This document shows, one piece after another, positions 57,154 to 64,000 of a stretch of DNA of 64,000 nt (positions within the stretch are counted from its first letter, which is position 1; the number at the start of each line of letters is the position of its first letter). Source of the stretch: RYN-230 sp963770545 (GTDB taxonomy: Bacteria > Actinomycetota > Actinomycetes > Streptosporangiales > Streptosporangiaceae); the NCBI GenBank assembly GCA_963770545.1, contig CAVYQF010000034.1, positions 124,001 through 188,000 on the forward strand, given 5' to 3'. The notes beneath the pieces are model-generated. The model did no database searches, was not told the origin of the DNA, and was given only the letters and a program-made list of their open reading frames with translations. The translations under genes were made by a program, and so were the position numbers.

Positions 57154-58188
57154 TCAGCACCAGAATTCGGTGAGTTGCTCCGCCAGGGCTCTGCCTTGGT
57201 CGTAACCGCCTCGCGCGGCCTGCAGACGCGTCGACGGATCCAGCGCATTGACGTCGAATACGTCACCGGAGCCGCGATCCGGGAAAACAGTCTCGACTCT
57301 GCTGCCATCTGCGCGCAGTTCGTCAACCTGGGTGGCGAGATCCATGCCCCAGTCCAGCGGCATCCGTGATCTGCCGCCGAATGGTGACAGCACCAGCACC
57401 CGCCCGTATCCGGCGGCCAGGTCGGCGTTCTCGCTGCGTCGGTAGCCGCCGTTGATGTATCGGTTGTCGCCGATGCGGTAGGGAGGGAAAGGGCCGAAGC
57501 CATTGGTGGTGCTGGCGGCGACGGCGTCTACCAGGTCGACTCCGCTGCAGCGGTCGAACACGACCGGTTCACCGGTATGCGCATCGACCGCCGTGATAAG
57601 CACCGGCCGTTGCGGCCAGTGCTGGCTGGGCAGCCGGGCGGCCACGGTAGCCCGCCACCGCGCCTGCGCCGAGCTGTCCGGCGTGGTATCCATCTCGAGC
57701 GCCGCCGTGCCCATTCTGCGGCGCATGTCGGCCGCATCCTCAGCGGCATCGATGATTCCGTTGGACCACTGCATGTAGTTCGCCCCCGACCAATTCGGAG
57801 CCCGTCCACGGTCCGATCCGACCGTGCCAGTCCGTGATTGAGGCACCTCGGCGAGGATGGCGGCGAACAGCTCAGCCGGCTGGGTCCCGCTGGTGATCTG
57901 GGCCGCGACCGTCGATCCTGCAGAAGTCCCGATGATCAGATCGGCCTGGGTTGCATCGACCCCGGCCTGGGACAGGCCGGCGATGAGGCCGATCTCCCAC
58001 GCATTGCCTGCCGCTCCGGCACCGGCGAGGACCAAGGCCCGCTTGTCTGAAGCGCCCGCGGATCTTATGGCGCCAACCTGCTGGTTGGACCTCGGCCAGT
58101 TGCCGTGCCCTGGCCTACCGTCCACGGCGATGTCATCGGAAGTCGTCGTCGGGCTGATGTGCGGAGTCGAAGAAGGTGATGTGTTCAT
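57154..58188 (-). CDS. Patatin-like phospholipase with Asn in place of the catalytic Asp
   Basis: 344 aa. Oxyanion loop LVLAGAGAAGNAWEIGLIAG and nucleophile GTSAGS (Ser89) are intact. The dyad motif DGG reads YINGGYRRSENADLAAGYGR (Asn246; codon AAC, GAC expected), so the catalytic Asp is missing in this copy. The first ~45 residues (Ser/Thr-rich) precede the fold. ATG 58188. A short ORF with a very strong ribosome site lies 45 bp upstream. If the substitution is real, lipase activity should be strongly reduced or the protein has another role. Confidence 0.88.
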   Translation of the reverse strand: MNTSPSSTPHISPTTTSDDIAVDGRPGHGNWPRSNQQVGAIRSAGASDKRALVLAGAGAAGNAWEIGLIAGLSQAGVDATQADLIIGTSAGSTVAAQITSGTQPAELFAAILAEVPQSRTGTVGSDRGRAPNWSGANYMQWSNGIIDAAEDAADMRRRMGTAALEMDTTPDSSAQARWRATVAARLPSQHWPQRPVLITAVDAHTGEPVVFDRCSGVDLVDAVAASTTNGFGPFPPYRIGDNRYINGGYRRSENADLAAGYGRVLVLSPFGGRSRMPLDWGMDLATQVDELRADGSRVETVFPDRGSGDVFDVNALDPSTRLQAARGGYDQGRALAEQLTEFWC

Positions 58189-58233
58189 GGGAGTCGCCTT
58201 TCGCGGATGCCTGTCGGGCGCCCCCAGTTGCGA

Positions 58234-58293
58234 CTACCTCAGTCGCCCGATCGTGTCCTGCGGGGGAGCACCCACTACGGATACTGCGTTCAT
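58234..58293 (-). CDS. 19-aa upstream ORF (leader peptide) of the patatin gene
   Basis: ATG 58293 preceded by AGGAGGTGA, encodes MNAVSVVGAPPQDTIGRLR and ends with TAG 45 nt before the patatin start. Ribosome site is stronger than that of the patatin gene. May couple or attenuate patatin translation, or be a small protein. Confidence 0.45.
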   Translation of the reverse strand: MNAVSVVGAPPQDTIGRLR

Positions 58294-58465
58294 GGGTCTC
58301 ACCTCCTGCCAATGGATCACGATCGCCTCGACGTTAGCACGCCGGCGACACGTGGTTCGGCCGGCATCATGCCGGTTGCCGTGTCGCTCTCGACGCGCCG
58401 CCGACCGTTACACCCTCAGCCGCCGACCGCTACACCCTCATCTGTGATGGCCCGTTTCCGAGAAA

Positions 58466-58493
58466 CATAAGCATATGATATAAGTACCTTATG
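58466..58493 (+). promoter_or_regulatory. AT-rich promoter/operator at the MarR start
   Basis: CATAAG (58466-58471) and CTTATG (58488-58493) form an inverted pair whose right half includes the ATG. A TATAAG (58479-58484) hexamer between them fits a -10, giving a leaderless start at 58491. Likely MarR autorepression. Confidence 0.6.
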
Positions 58494-58955
58494 GATTCAG
58501 CGAGGGACCAGCCGGAGGCCCTGGCCGCCGAGGTGGCGGCGGGTCTGGAACGGCTGATCGGGCTGTTCCGCTGGATCAGCCCCACCAGCGGGCTGTCGCT
58601 CACCGCGGCGGCCACGCTGGCCACCCTGGAGCGCAGCGGCCCGCGGCGGCTGACCGCGCTCGCGGCCCGGGAAGGGGTCACCCAGCCGGCCATGACGCAG
58701 CTGGTGGCCCGGCTGCAGGAAACGGGCCTGGTCGACCGCGTGCCCGATCCCGGGGACGGGCGGGTGGTGTACGTACGTATCACGGCCGAGGGCCAGGCCA
58801 CGCTGGCCGGCCGCCGGGCCCTACGGGCGGAGCGTGTCGCCGCGTTGCTGGCCCGGCTCAGCCCAGCCGAGCAGGCCGCGCTGGCTGCGGCACTGCCGGC
58901 CATGGACGCCCTGGCCAACGCCCAGCGTGATGACCCGCTGGTGGGCCAGCCGTGA
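58491..58955 (+). CDS. MarR-family regulator of the MFS-UspA exporter
   Basis: 154 aa. SLTAAATLATLERSGPRRLT, ALAAREGVTQPAMTQLVARL, VDRVPDPGDGRVVYVRITAE are a standard MarR HTH and wing. The next gene, 64 bp downstream, is an MFS transporter, and MarR-MFS pairs often respond to the transporter's substrate. Probably leaderless. Confidence 0.93.
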   Translation: MDSARDQPEALAAEVAAGLERLIGLFRWISPTSGLSLTAAATLATLERSGPRRLTALAAREGVTQPAMTQLVARLQETGLVDRVPDPGDGRVVYVRITAEGQATLAGRRALRAERVAALLARLSPAEQAALAAALPAMDALANAQRDDPLVGQP

Positions 58956-59019
58956 TGAGAACAGCCACCCGGGACCGGAAGGCCCGGGCGCTTCACACAT
59001 TCCGAAACGGAGCACTTGG

Positions 59020-60831
59020 ATGAGTGGCACATCCACCGGGGCGGCGAGCCCGTTCAAGCAGCCGAAGGCGGTCTTCGCGGTCGCGTTCGCCTGCGTCGTG
59101 TCGTTCATGGGCATCGGCCTGGTCAACCCGATCCTGCCCTCCATCTCCCACGAACTGCACGCCTCGCCCAGCGAGGTGACGCTGCTGTTCACCAGCTACC
59201 TGGTGGTCACCGCGGTGGCCATGCTGATCACCAACTGGGTGTCCAGCCGGATCGGGGCCAAGAAGACGCTGATCGCCGGCCTGGCCCTGATCGTGGTGTT
59301 CAGCGCGGCGGCCGGGGCGTCGCCGTCCATCGGCGCCATCATCGGCTTCCGGGCCGGCTGGGGCGTGGGCAATGCTCTGTTCATCGCCACGTCGCTGGCG
59401 GTCATCGTCGCCTCGGCGAGCGGCGGGTTCGCGGGCGCGATCGTGCTGTACGAGACGGCCCTGGGCGTGGGCATCGCCATGGGCCCGCTGCTGGGCGGGA
59501 TCCTGGGCGAGATCAGCTGGCGCGGCCCCTTCTTCGGCGTCTCCGCCCTGATGGCCATCGCGCTGATCGCCACGATCGTCCTGGTCGAGAAGACCCCCAA
59601 ACCACCGCAAAAGACCAGCCTGTCCGCGCCGTTGCGCGCGCTGCGCCACCGCGGGCTGCTGATTATGGCGCTGACCGCGCTCTGCTACAACTGGGGCTTC
59701 TTCACCGTCCTCGGATACGCGCCGTTCCCGATGAACCTGAGCCCGATCCGGCTGGGCCTGGTCTTCACTGGCTGGGGCATCCTGGTGGCCCTGTTTGCCG
59801 TGTTCGGGGCGCCCATGCTGCAGGGGCGGCTGGGCATCGCCCGGACCATGTACCTGAACCTGGCCGCCTTCGCCGTGGTGGTGCTGGTCATCGCGATCTG
59901 GACCACGGACAACGCGGTGCTCATCCCGGCCGTGATCGTGTCCGGCGTCTTCATCGGGATCAACAACACGGTCACTACGCAGGCGGTGATGACTGTCTCC
60001 CCGGTCGAGCGGCCGGTCGCCTCCGCGGCGTACAGCTTCGTTCGGTTCATCGGCGGCGGGCTGGCGCCCTACGTCGCGGGCCGGCTGGTCATCGCGCTCA
60101 ATATCCACGTGCCGTTCTACATCGCCTCCGGTGCGATCCTGCTGGGCATCGTCATCCTGTCCACCGGGCACCGCCTGCTGGCCGACGCCGAGCGGGTCCA
60201 GGCCGAGCAGGTGGCAGCCCACGCAACGACCAGCACGGCCGTCCCGGTCGGCTCCTCCAACCCGGCAACCGTCTCCGGCCCGGCCACCGCAATGATCCCG
60301 GTCGAGGGGGGTGCGCCCCGGCCCGAGGGCCGGCCCAGCCAGGGCGTGATCCTCGCCGCCGTCGACCAGTCCCCGGTGGCCGGGCTGGTCACCGAGGCCG
60401 CGGCCCGGCTGGCCCTGGCCGAAGGGCAGATCGTGCACGTGGTGCACGCCCAGGAAGGAGTCACTGCGGGAGACTTCGGCATCGAGGCGGAGCAGCTGGA
60501 CGCCGCCCGGGACCTGGTCAGCAGCCATCTGGACTGGCTGGCCGCGCATCACGTACCCGCCGAGGGCCAGGTACTGCTGCACGCGGCCGATCACGGTGGC
60601 GCCGGGCGGCTGATCGCGGAGTACGCCACCAGTATCCGGGCGAGCACCATCGTGCTGGGCGCACCGACACACGGCGGCCTGCCCGCGCTGATGGACGCCA
60701 GCGCCAGCCAGGAACTGTGGCGGCACGCCCGCAGCAACATTCTGATCATCAACCCGGACGCCCCGCCCATCCATCTCACCGCGAACGGCTCTGTCGCGGC
60801 GGCCGCCACCCAGGGCGCCGACGCAGGCTAA
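59020..60831 (+). CDS. MFS exporter fused to a C-terminal UspA domain
   Basis: 603 aa. Residues ~15-400: 12-TM DHA1-like MFS (VVSFMGIGLVNPILPSISHE in TM1, NWVSSRIGAKKTL as motif A, ETALGVGIAMGPLLGGILGE as motif C). Residues ~445-590: universal-stress-protein fold (GVILAAVDQSPVAGLVTEAA, RASTIVLGAPTHGGLPALM with the G-2x-G-9x-G-like ATP loop region, SNILIINPDAPPIH). The junction is a Thr/Ala/Pro linker. MFS-UspA fusions occur in actinobacteria; the USP domain probably senses nucleotide or stress state on the cytoplasmic side. ATG 59020 has GGAG at 8 nt. Confidence 0.92.
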   Translation: MSGTSTGAASPFKQPKAVFAVAFACVVSFMGIGLVNPILPSISHELHASPSEVTLLFTSYLVVTAVAMLITNWVSSRIGAKKTLIAGLALIVVFSAAAGASPSIGAIIGFRAGWGVGNALFIATSLAVIVASASGGFAGAIVLYETALGVGIAMGPLLGGILGEISWRGPFFGVSALMAIALIATIVLVEKTPKPPQKTSLSAPLRALRHRGLLIMALTALCYNWGFFTVLGYAPFPMNLSPIRLGLVFTGWGILVALFAVFGAPMLQGRLGIARTMYLNLAAFAVVVLVIAIWTTDNAVLIPAVIVSGVFIGINNTVTTQAVMTVSPVERPVASAAYSFVRFIGGGLAPYVAGRLVIALNIHVPFYIASGAILLGIVILSTGHRLLADAERVQAEQVAAHATTSTAVPVGSSNPATVSGPATAMIPVEGGAPRPEGRPSQGVILAAVDQSPVAGLVTEAAARLALAEGQIVHVVHAQEGVTAGDFGIEAEQLDAARDLVSSHLDWLAAHHVPAEGQVLLHAADHGGAGRLIAEYATSIRASTIVLGAPTHGGLPALMDASASQELWRHARSNILIINPDAPPIHLTANGSVAAAATQGADAG

Positions 60832-60920
60832 GCGGAGCCAGGGAAAGACCTGGTCACATTCTCCCGCCGCCCCGTGTCATACCGCCGACGACACAAGACA
60901 GGACCCGAGGGAGAAACATC

Positions 60921-61682
60921 ATGGCCAGGATCGCGGTAGCGGGAGCGACCGGACGGGTTGGACGGCACGTCGTGGACGTGCTCGAGGGAGACGGGCATGA
61001 GGTGGTGGCCATTTCCCGCTCGAACGGCGTGGACGTGATCACCGGGGACGGCCTCGTGGCGGCGCTGGACGGTGTGGAATCCGTCGTCGACGCGGCGACC
61101 GGGCCGTCGGCGGAGCAGGGCGCGGCGACGGAGTTCTTCACCACGGCGGCCAGGAACCTCCAGGAGGCGGGGTCGCGGGCCGGGGTGCGGCGGATGGTGG
61201 TGGTGTCCATCATCGGCACCGACAAATTCACCGCTGGTTATGGCGCCGCGAAGCTCGCGCACGAGCGGGCCGCGCTGGCTGGGCCGGTCCCGGCGCAGAT
61301 CCTGCGCGCGGCCCAGTTCCACGAGTTCGTAGAGGTGCTGATGGCCTGGGGCAGTCAGGGTGAGGTGTGCTACCTGTCCCCAATGCGCACTCAGCTCGTC
61401 GCGGCCCGGACCGTCGCGGAGCAGCTCGCCGCCCTGGCGGTAGCGCCGCAGCCGGCTCCGGCGCACGCGCCGGTACCCGAGATCGCCGGCCCGCGCGAGG
61501 AGTACCTCCCGGACATGGCGGCGCTGCTCGCCGCCCGGCGTGGCGACGTGGTGAAGATCGAGGCGGTCAGCAACCCGGCGGACCCGGACGACGCGCTCAA
61601 CTCCAGCGGCGCCCTGCTGCCAGGCCCGCACGCCACGCTGGCCGGCCCGACCTTCGCAGAATGGCTGGACGCCACGCTCTAG
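60921..61682 (+). CDS. NAD(P)-binding NmrA-like reductase
   Basis: 253 aa atypical SDR. IAVAGATGRVGRHVVDVLEG, SVVDAATGPSAEQGAATEFF, VVVSIIGTDKFTAGYGAAKL, PAQILRAAQFHEFVEVLMAW. Related to the reductase at 11650 and the edge gene at 63785; three such members in the window. Third gene in the direction MarR, MFS-UspA, reductase, 89 bp from the exporter, so possibly the same transcription unit. GGGAG precedes the ATG. Confidence 0.9.
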   Translation: MARIAVAGATGRVGRHVVDVLEGDGHEVVAISRSNGVDVITGDGLVAALDGVESVVDAATGPSAEQGAATEFFTTAARNLQEAGSRAGVRRMVVVSIIGTDKFTAGYGAAKLAHERAALAGPVPAQILRAAQFHEFVEVLMAWGSQGEVCYLSPMRTQLVAARTVAEQLAALAVAPQPAPAHAPVPEIAGPREEYLPDMAALLAARRGDVVKIEAVSNPADPDDALNSSGALLPGPHATLAGPTFAEWLDATL

Positions 61683-61902
61683 CCGACCGGCGCCACCAGC
61701 CGGTCCGGGCAGCACGTATTCGGGTGGCCGTGCGGGCCGGACGTGCCATCCAGCGCGAGCCTGCCTCAGATGGTTCGTTGACTGAGCTGAGAGTCCGTGC
61801 TGGGCTGCCTTCTCCCCGTGATTTCCAGCGACCCGGGCCAGCCCTTGCGCTGGGCTGATCCAGGGCGTGTCCTTGAAGGGGCACGGGGGAAGGAAGACCT
61901 AG

Positions 61903-62436
61903 GTGAGCTGGGTATCGGGGATCGTAGGCGTCATCACCGCTGGCGTGCTCGCGGGTGGGCTCGCGGCGTGTGGTACATCCGGCGCGAGCGCTCATCTGCC
62001 TTCGGCGGTCCGGGCGGGCGCCACGGCTGTCCCGGTGCGCGTGCAGGCGAACGTGGTCGGCTGGTCCGGGATGATGCAGCGACCTGACCACATCTACGTG
62101 GGCATGGGGGGAGCGCCGGTTGCCCGGAAGCTCACCTGGCGGAACTGGGGTGGCGCCCAGGCGTGGGCCACTGGCCAGCTCGACATCTTCTTGCCCCAGC
62201 CAGGCCCGATATCCGGCTGGCACCCGACCATCTTCCCGGTGCGGGTGCGGCTGCACGACATCCTGACCTACGACGGCCAGCTGTCGTACCGCAAGATGAC
62301 CGAGTCCTACGTCAACCGCCGTGGGGTGACGAAAGTCCTGCAGTTCACGTTCTCCGTGCTGCCCGGCGGTTCCGTGCCGGCCTGGAACTGGCCCGGGTCC
62401 ACTCTCTCTCACCCGAGCCCGTCCGGGCTGACCTAG
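61903..62436 (+). CDS. Putative lipoprotein (177 aa)
   Basis: GTG 61903 with AGGAAG. The signal and lipobox are GIVGVITAGVLAGGLAACGT (Cys23), then a Ser/Ala-rich spacer and a beta-rich domain with VPVRVQANVVGWSGMMQRP, KLTWRNWGGAQAWATGQLDI, VRVRLHDILTYDGQLSYRKM. The family is not recognised. The 220-bp gap upstream (61683-61902) contains no gene. Confidence 0.75.
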   Translation: MSWVSGIVGVITAGVLAGGLAACGTSGASAHLPSAVRAGATAVPVRVQANVVGWSGMMQRPDHIYVGMGGAPVARKLTWRNWGGAQAWATGQLDIFLPQPGPISGWHPTIFPVRVRLHDILTYDGQLSYRKMTESYVNRRGVTKVLQFTFSVLPGGSVPAWNWPGSTLSHPSPSGLT

Positions 62437-62464
62437 GCGCCGCCGCTGGCCGCGACGCAGGACG

Positions 62465-62484
62465 CGGTCACCGCGCCGTGACCG
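62465..62484. terminator. Short hairpin between convergent genes
   Basis: CGGTCAC-CGCGCC-GTGACCG, perfect 7-bp arms, between the lipoprotein and thioesterase genes. Confidence 0.4.
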
Positions 62485-62500
62485 GATCGGAGCCCGTGGT

Positions 62501-63019
62501 TCAGAGCGGAAACACCAGGCAGTTGCTGCTGGCCGTGGCGACGAGCCGTCCGGCGCCGTCGTGGATCTCGGCCGAGGCCAGCGCGACCCGGCGGCCGGGT
62601 TTGGTCACCCGGCCGACGGCCACCAGGGTGCCGCTGTCCAGGGTGACCGGCCGCAGGTAGTTCACGGTGATGTCGATCGAGGTGTAGCCGATCCCGGCGT
62701 CCAGCGTGGTCTGCACGGCGCAGCCCGCGACCGAGTCGGCGAGCGTGCAGACCAGTCCGCCGTGGATCACGCCGATCGGGTTGTACGCGGACTCATCCGG
62801 GACACATTCGAACTGCGCCAGGCCCCGCTCGACCCGGGTCGGCCACATGCACAGCAGCATGGCGATGGGTGGCGGCGGGATCTTGCCGTCCGCCAGGGCC
62901 TGCATGAACTCGAGCCCGGACCGCCCGGCGGCCTGGGCCGCGGTCTTCGAGGGGTCCCACCACTGCACGGCCCGGCTGCGGGCCGGGCCCCATTCCGGCT
63001 GCGGTTCCGGGGTACGCAC
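62501..63019 (-). CDS. PaaI/HGG-type hotdog thioesterase
   Basis: 172 aa. NPIGVIHGGLVCTLADSVAG is the hotdog catalytic HGG region with Asp, and TSIDITVNYLRPVTLDSGTL and VGRVTKPGRRVALASAEIHD complete the fold of PaaI-type acyl-CoA thioesterases. GTG 63019 after GGAGGAGCTT. N-terminal ~50 residues are family-typical but variable. Acyl-CoA substrate unknown. Confidence 0.92.
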   Translation of the reverse strand: MRTPEPQPEWGPARSRAVQWWDPSKTAAQAAGRSGLEFMQALADGKIPPPPIAMLLCMWPTRVERGLAQFECVPDESAYNPIGVIHGGLVCTLADSVAGCAVQTTLDAGIGYTSIDITVNYLRPVTLDSGTLVAVGRVTKPGRRVALASAEIHDGAGRLVATASSNCLVFPL

Positions 63020-63075
63020 AAGCTCCTCCAGTGGGTCCAGAATCCAGACCTACTGTAGAGCCTCGCCAGGCGTTA

Positions 63076-63092
63076 GGTCTAGATTCTAGACC
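63076..63092. promoter_or_regulatory. Palindrome GGTCTAG-ATT-CTAGACC upstream of the thioesterase
   Basis: Perfect 7-bp arms with a 3-nt spacer, 57 bp upstream of the GTG; further partial AGACC/GGTCT half-sites lie on both sides. Candidate operator for the thioesterase gene; it also contains the stop region of the LuxR remnant. Confidence 0.6.
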
Positions 63093-63223
63093 CAGGTCTC
63101 GGTGGCGGAATGGAAGTGCGCGAGGTCACGCCCAGCTTCCGGAACACCTTCCGGAGGTGGTAGTCCACGGTGCTGGCGCTGAGGTACAGCTGGGCGGCGA
63201 TCTCCGCGTTGGTCGCGCCCGCC
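63079..63223 (-). pseudogene. LuxR-family HTH remnant
   Basis: Minus-strand frame GATNAEIAAQLYLSASTVDY, HLRKVFRKLGVTSRTSIPPP is the C-terminal half of a LuxR/GerE helix-turn-helix, normally preceded by LTxREREVL. Its upstream half has been replaced by the 15-bp minisatellite and nothing regulator-like is found beyond it. Confidence 0.8.
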
Positions 63224-63747
63224 GCTGACGCGCCCGCGGCTGACGCGCCCGGGGCTGACGCGCCCGGGGCTGACGCGCCCGGGGCTGACGCGCCCGGGGC
63301 TGACGCGCCCGGGGCTGACGCGCCCGGGGCTGACGCGCCCGGGGCTGACGCGCCCGGGGCTGACGCGCCCGGGGCTGACGCGCCCGGGGCTGACGCGCCC
63401 GGGGCTGACGCGCCCGGGGCTGACGCGCCCGGGGCTGACGCGCCCGGGGCTGACGCGCCCGGGGCTGACGCGCCCGGGGCTGACGCGCCCGGGGCTGACG
63501 CGCCCGGGGCTGACGCGCCCGGGGCTGACGCGCCCGGGGCTGACGCGCCCGGGGCTGACGCGCCCGGGGCTGACGCGCCCGGGGCTGACGCGCCCGGGGC
63601 TGACGCGCCCGGGGCTGACGCGCCCGGGGCTGACGCGCCCGGGGCTGACGCGCCCGGGGCTGACGCGCCCGGGGCTGACGCGCCCGGGGCTGACGCGCCC
63701 GGCGCTGACCCGCCCGGCGCTGACCCGCCCGGCGCTGACCCGCCCTC
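63224..63747 (-). repeat. 15-bp minisatellite, 35 units, inside a LuxR gene
   Basis: 35 consecutive 15-bp units; about 30 (63239-63688) are exactly GCTGACGCGCCCGGG and the edges carry single changes (GCG or GGC ends, CCCGCC variants). In the LuxR frame (minus strand) it encodes PGASA repeats. No spacers and a short unit exclude CRISPR. Confidence 0.97.
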
Positions 63748-63784
63748 GCTGACGCGCCGGTCGCTCGCTGGCCGGACTGTCCTG

Positions 63785-64000
63785 TCAGCGGGCGATGCCG
63801 ATGTGGTGGTGGATGGTGGCCGGGTCCTCGATGATCGCGAGCATGTACGCGGCGAGGTCCGCGCGGGACACCGTGAGGCCGTGGGGCAGGTTCCGGTCGA
63901 TCGCGGTGCGGTAGGTGCCGGTGGCGGGCTCGTTGGTCAGCCGGGGCGGCCGCACGATCGTCCAGTCCAGCCCGCTCTCCCGGATCTCCTCCTCGGCGCC
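63785..64000 (-). CDS. NAD(P)-binding (NmrA-like) reductase, C-terminal part at window edge
   Basis: Partial: 71 residues with the start beyond the right edge. EEEIRESGLDWTIVRPPRLT, NEPATGTYRTAIDRNLPHGL, TVSRADLAAYMLAIIEDPAT, IHHHIGIAR. The DWTIVRPPRLTNEPATG motif is typical of the C-terminal half of NmrA-like or NAD(P)H-binding atypical SDRs. Ends 37 bp from the minisatellite. Confidence 0.85.
   Translation of the reverse strand, partial: GAEEEIRESGLDWTIVRPPRLTNEPATGTYRTAIDRNLPHGLTVSRADLAAYMLAIIEDPATIHHHIGIAR

Noticed and set aside
59016..61682. 888-aa frame spanning the MFS-UspA and NmrA-like genes
   Set aside because: Only its last ~250 residues (60921 onward) are a real protein; the preceding part is a +1 shadow of the exporter.
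63224..63747. CRISPR array
   Set aside because: Unit is 15 bp with no spacers and keeps an open frame; it is a minisatellite.
1..64000. tRNA, rRNA or riboswitch
   Set aside because: No cloverleaf with TTCRANNC arm, rRNA stretch or recognised riboswitch core was found on reading; the GGTTCGAG at 19383 lies inside the MBL remnant coding sequence.

Overview
This is a high-GC actinobacterial chromosome segment. The signs are strong GC bias at third codon positions, many GTG starts, ATGA/GTGA stop-start overlaps, and actinobacterial families such as ECF41 sigma factor, a mycothiol-type DinB enzyme, LAL regulators, PadR/TetR/MarR/ArsR regulators and split LigD domains. No rRNA, tRNA, CRISPR array, transposase or integrase is visible. 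The genus cannot be fixed from the window; a Streptomyces- or Streptosporangiales-like soil actinomycete is the inference.

Layout. 1-6.1 kb: DrrA-type ABC ATPase, an SDR-alcohol dehydrogenase pair, a DHA2 MFS exporter and another SDR. 6.1-10.9 kb: stand-alone LigD phosphoesterase domain, lipB, an AlkA-like glycosylase and an amidohydrolase, mixed with broken genes (GNAT, cupin regulator, MFS) and minisatellites. 10.9-18.9 kb: ArsR-like regulator, an NmrA-like reductase with its ECF41 sigma factor, signal peptidase I, a PadR operon with a perfect operator, a SAP-domain coiled-coil protein, an MNT-like nucleotidyltransferase followed by a reduced GyrA-like protein, a winged-helix/membrane-protein pair with three identical-type operators, and a TetR regulator. 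19-23.2 kb: remnants of acetoacetyl-CoA synthetase, an MBL hydrolase and two SDRs, around SRPBCC-YCII, LigD-type primase-polymerase and DinB genes.

23.3-28.5 kb: a YbhN-like membrane protein, then a 2.6-kb segment bounded by 247-bp direct repeats of the 3' end of an AbiEii-type toxin gene. It carries an XRE-LexA fusion whose Ser-Lys protease dyad is missing. The intact AbiEii gene and a small partner lie at its right edge. 28.5-35.4 kb: a dinucleotide-binding reductase, small secreted or metal-binding proteins and two tandem LAL (LuxR) regulators. 35.3-41 kb: a catabolic locus (F420/PPOX protein, LigA/LigB ring-cleavage dioxygenase, citryl-CoA-lyase-like enzyme, CaiB CoA-transferase, divergent ATZ/TRZ amidohydrolase) around a shared promoter with repeated CGGACA/TGTCCG sites.

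41-46 kb: PadR-controlled FtsX/LolD-type ABC exporter (ATPase with an altered Walker A) and a decayed DUF4062-NB-ARC protein. 46.4-52 kb: SDR, membrane protein, and a divergent C4 acid-sugar cluster (DenD-like dehydrogenase; sugar-acid kinase; beta-hydroxyacid dehydrogenase). 52-64 kb: MarR-GNAT, ArsR-AHSA1 pair, class II amidotransferase, TMEM175-like channel, thiolase, patatin, MarR with an MFS-UspA fusion, NmrA-like reductase, lipoprotein, PaaI thioesterase, a LuxR remnant broken by a 35-copy 15-bp minisatellite, and a truncated NAD(P)-binding gene at the edge.

Best candidates for new biology: (i) the GyrA-core/nucleotidyltransferase operon at 15.6-16.9 kb, (ii) the non-cleavable XRE-LexA repressor in the direct-repeat segment next to an AbiEii-type pair, and (iii) repeated, independent 15-bp in-frame minisatellites.
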